Assembly (NCBI RefSeq): GCF_022539315.1
Contig: NC_066316.1
Coordinates: forward strand, 54,995,994 to 55,059,993
Length of the DNA stretch: 64,000 bases
Source of the DNA: Serinus canaria
Lineage: Eukaryota; Chordata; Aves; Passeriformes; Fringillidae
Direction: 5' to 3'
Part shown: piece after piece, positions 60,345 through 64,000 of the stretch
How positions within the stretch are numbered: position 1 is the stretch's first letter
How the letters are laid out: each line of letters opens with the position of its first letter
Notes under the pieces: generated by a model
Seen by the model: only the letters and a program-made list of their open reading frames with translations
Databases searched by the model: none
What the model was told of the DNA's origin: nothing
Position numbers and translations under genes: made by a program

Positions 60345-63300
60345 AGTTGTCACCAGAAAAGTCAGACACCTTTCCTTGTATTAAGTTTCATAATAGGATA
60401 TGATTAAAAAATCTCTAAAAGATGCTGTTGAAGAAATTGCTCCCAAGCCTGGTCAGAGCTGGGAAGGTGGGGCTTTTTGTAAATCATATGAGGTTTGGGA
60501 AGCACATGTGAGCAAATCCCAGACACAAAAGCAGACTTATAGAAGGAGTTTTTTCAGTCCTATGGAACTGAGCTACATCTTCATCTACTCGGCTGTGAAG
60601 CAGAATTGAATTTGGCAATTGACTCCCAGACTGAGCTTGTATAAATGAAAAGACAACTTTACCCAAGATCTAATTTATAAAGGGCTATTAAAAGAATGGT
60701 CTCAATGGTTGCTTGAGTAATTTTGTTCATCAAAATGTTTTCAGAGAGAGCCCACGGCACCAAAGGCATTGTGCCTGTGCATGCATGTGCAATACCATTT
60801 CTATTATATTCTCCCACAGCCAGTGATTATGTGTGTCTCTCAGAGGTTGCTACTGCATGCAAGACTGTGACAAACAGGGCAGAAATCATTTTTGAAATAC
60901 ACAGGCACTGCTTATACTCCTTTCTTACTCTTGTTGCTGCTTATTGGCAATATCAATCTCTACTAAAAAAAATGGGATTTTATAGTTCATTGTTGGTTTT
61001 ATTGTTCTGTTTTGTTTTGTTTTTTAAGGTTGCATACCAAAAGCCCCTTTCTTGCCTTGTTCTTATCCATTAAGGATTCATATGAAAAAGAAATATTTTC
61101 ATATTACTGGCTATGGGACCTAAATGTCCTGTGAACTTCATCTTGATCTAAATTAAAATAGCACTACTGTTCAATAAATTCTATTGAATGTGGTGGTGTT
61201 GTTTTTCAATTTATAGCCTTTTAATTAAGATCAGTCAATGACCATGACCTTTATAAAACAGTAAGTGAATTAGAGGAACCAATTTAAGATGTTTCTAGAA
61301 GGTCAGCATTACAGAAACTCAAAAGCAAACCATGCTTCTTCCCTGTCCTCTCCCTAAAAATGAGAGGCGTTGGAGTGTCTCAGGTTTTTGAGACAAAATA
61401 ATTTCTGAAACATGACTATTTTTAATGTTGGCAACTTTACCTTCTTTTTACTACACATCAGCCATGAGTAATACCTGGATCTCATAAATAGCAGTTGGTC
61501 AGTATAAAAAAGGGCCTAGAGTTTAAGGTGCTTTGATGTCATTTCATTTTATGTCCTTTGATTTGATTCATAAAGTGGTGGTTAGGAATTCTTTGTAGAA
61601 TTCCTTAGCTCAACAACATTTCCAGATGCTTTCCTTCCACTATAGCTCTGATTATATTTTGGGATAGACACAGTCCTTTTTTATTAGAGGGTGCCAGTTT
61701 TAAACACCCATTTTTCAAGCATAATTTGCTGTTCAGGTTCTGGTCTGTTGCCTTCTGGGCTGTGACAAAAATTGCTCTCCAAAAAAAAAAAAAATCTCAA
61801 AAATACTCTCTTTTCTCTTGTTTCTTATGTCTAAAGTATTTTATTGGGCAATATCAGCCAAAAAATATAATTTTTTGAATTGTTAGACTCCAGAGAGACC
61901 AAACAAAGGATTGATCTTAAAAAGCTTGATTTTTATACTTGAAAGCAGTGATGCCATCCACAGCATGATTATAGTTCTATCTTCTTATTTTTGAGACAAG
62001 CTAGAGTTGAAAAGATGTTGGTTTTTATTGTGGGGAAGAAGAAGAAACTTCTTTGACCACATACAAATTTCCCAGAGTTTATCAATTATCTTTTATTGTA
62101 GAAGATGTAATGAAACCTAATTTACCCCACTATCTTTCTGGATTGTGTTAAATTAGACAGTTTCTAAAGATTTACAGTAATATATCCTAAATTAGATTCT
62201 AGAGTTTCAAAAGGGAGAGAAGGTTTTGGCTGGTTTCATTTTAGAAGCTTGCAGCGATTTTTCCTGGAAAAAAAAAAAGTGAATTCACATTCCTCTGTAC
62301 AATGTGATTGTGTCATGTAGATTAGGTTCATCAAACTATTAAACAACTGATGTAACAGCCAGCTCTTACCCTTTTATAAAGTGCTATAGGCATATGTGCT
62401 AGAAAATAAAGATGGAGTCTTGCTTAAGAGAAACGACATGTGATTTCAAAACAAGGGTGACAAAAGAAGAAAATAAATACGGGAAATTTTGAGGGAGGGA
62501 AGCTAAAAATGAAATAATGAGGTGATGTGGCTGTCTGGTTTTAACTTCAGAATTGCTTTATAATTTTTAAATAAATAAAGACCGGTCTAAAAGTCTTTAA
62601 ATAAACAAAGACTAATCCAGGGGTCTACTTAGGGAAGTGAGTTTTGACAGACATAACAACCATATATGAGAATAAGTATATATGAGAGTAATTTCATGAA
62701 GCCTGCTGATTTCCAGTTAGGTGCTCAGCTGATTGAAACACAATGACAAATTTGGGTGACAAATTTACAGGTCTTCTTACAATTTGGATTTATGTTGCAA
62801 TATTCAAATATAAATGCTTTCACTTCCGCAAGTAAGGCAAACACCTTTCTCCTTTACCCTCTCAATTAACAATAAGTTTAGGACATAAAATGCTACTTAA
62901 AAAATTAAGAATTAAGTCTTCAGGACTGTGTATCATTAAAAATGACACATAGCTGAAATAAAGGCCTTCTTCCTTTTCTTGTTAGTGAGAGTGCAGTTTC
63001 CACTCTTCCAGAGTCATAAAGCTAGAGGTCCATAAGATTGCAAGAGTAATAACGAAAACAAAAATCCAAACAAGTCCAAATGGAGCCATAAAAATGCCAC
63101 TTTGCACAAACCAGCATATTTTCAAATTAATTCTTTAAAAATCACTGGATTTACACCCATTCCCCATTTTTCACCTGCAAATTTCCAAAAGCATTAGGAT
63201 GCTGTTGGTCCAAACCTGATGCAGTTTGCAACAGTGACGCTGGGCAAGCAAAGCTTGGTAAAAGTCACTACTTATCAGCTTGGGGTTGCCACACAAAATG

Positions 63301-64000
63301 ACTCTGGGAAAAGAAGAAATGGAACACATCCATACCCTGGCACCTGCAATTGAGAGAAGAAACTAAATTGGGGAAAACAGGCTATATAAAAGCATTCAGA
63401 ATTTATGCTAATTTTGGGCTGAGTGCAACAAAACTGCACAGGCACACTGGGATGTTTCAAAAAATTCTAAATGGTCTTTAATAGGAAAGTTTGAGAAGCA
63501 CAATTCTCTGATCAGCTGTGTATGTCACTTGCAGGTCAACACCATTCCATTGTTCTGTGAGAAGGATGTTGAGGTAAAAAATGTCCTGTTCTCTCAGCCT
63601 TTGGATAAAGCCATTTCTTTGCAGACTAAACAGTAAATTTATTATGGAAGAAAATGCATCAGGGAGACTGTCTCTTTCTTTCCAGCAGAGTATTTCAGAA
63701 GTCAGGAAATTGCCACTAAGTTTATACTATCCTGTAGAAAACTCAAATTGTAAGGAAAAAAAAAGCTATTTTAGTAAAGATTTGACAAAAGCTTCTTTGT
63801 ATTGGCTTTACTACCAATTATTCTCAGTCAAAGCAAAAAAGAAGAAAAAAGTGGGTGAGGAGGAACAAAAACCAAAATATACAGGTCAAAATTTTTGCCT
63901 GATAACTGCCATGAAAGCCACAGTGCTCTCACATGGTATTTCCCTTCTGTGAGGGGGATTAAACTTCCTGAAACTATTTTTGCTCAAGTAGGTGGAAAGC
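60345..64000. other. No recognised gene
   Basis: This stretch is A/T-rich. Near 62565-62615 a 'tttaaataaa.aaagac' motif occurs twice about 30 bp apart. A run of As lies at 61781-61793. Plus-strand frames of 116 and 123 codons (60723-61073, 63581-63952) have no known relatives or splice sites. Confidence 0.5.

Noticed and set aside
1..64000. CRISPR arrays, operons or bacterial mobile elements
   Set aside because: No regularly spaced repeats with unique spacers and no prokaryotic gene layout; the repeat families are vertebrate.

Overview
The window looks like AT-rich, gene-poor vertebrate DNA, most probably from a bird and probably a songbird. The evidence is the repeat content. There are seven CR1 LINE pieces with the CR1 3' signature of repeated 'atcatagaat'-like units. 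There are four LTR pieces of a family I recognise as an avian ERVL LTR (begins 'tgtgctggtttt', ends 'ggttaaaccatgaca' in its own sense). There is also one 386-bp LTR with a 6-bp target duplication that resembles LTRs common in passerines. There is no bacterial or viral gene organisation. Open frames are short, scattered and on both strands, as expected by chance in intergenic or intronic DNA. I could not identify a single intact protein-coding gene, tRNA, rRNA or CRISPR array.

Layout. 1-7 kb: a degraded CR1 (1752-3120) and an antisense ERVL LTR (4935-5511). 7-20 kb: a clean solo LTR (7167-7552, TSD GGGGAT), then mostly unassigned sequence. In it are a possible signal-peptide exon on the minus strand near 13.25 kb and a CpG-bearing nested inverted repeat at 19.28-19.37 kb. 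20.7-21.1 kb: a roughly 430-bp GGAA polypurine tract. 24-30 kb: an ERVL LTR fragment, a GC-rich A-tailed block (26.7-27.36 kb), two ancient MIR-like SINE remnants, a GATA microsatellite and a GC-rich block with a long minus-strand frame (29.3-29.9 kb). 32-44.5 kb: one 1.1-kb CR1, one old sense CR1 tail, one short CR1 tail and the largest CR1 (about 2 kb, 42526-44500). 44.5-64 kb: AT-rich DNA with a 31-nt near-perfect palindrome, a small CpG cluster, an ERVL LTR fragment holding an AAAAT microsatellite, a second CR1 nearly identical to part of the 42.5-kb copy (54636-55662), a solo ERVL LTR with TSD GTCCT (59127-59686), a CR1 tail and a perfect 22-bp tandem duplication.

There is no pathway or operon to describe. 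The most informative signals are evolutionary: exact target-site duplications that define two solo LTRs, two CR1 copies that are about 98-99% identical over roughly 590 bp and then differ abruptly, and several structured non-coding motifs. I did not find convincing evidence of a new biological system. Candidate gene pieces are marked as low confidence.
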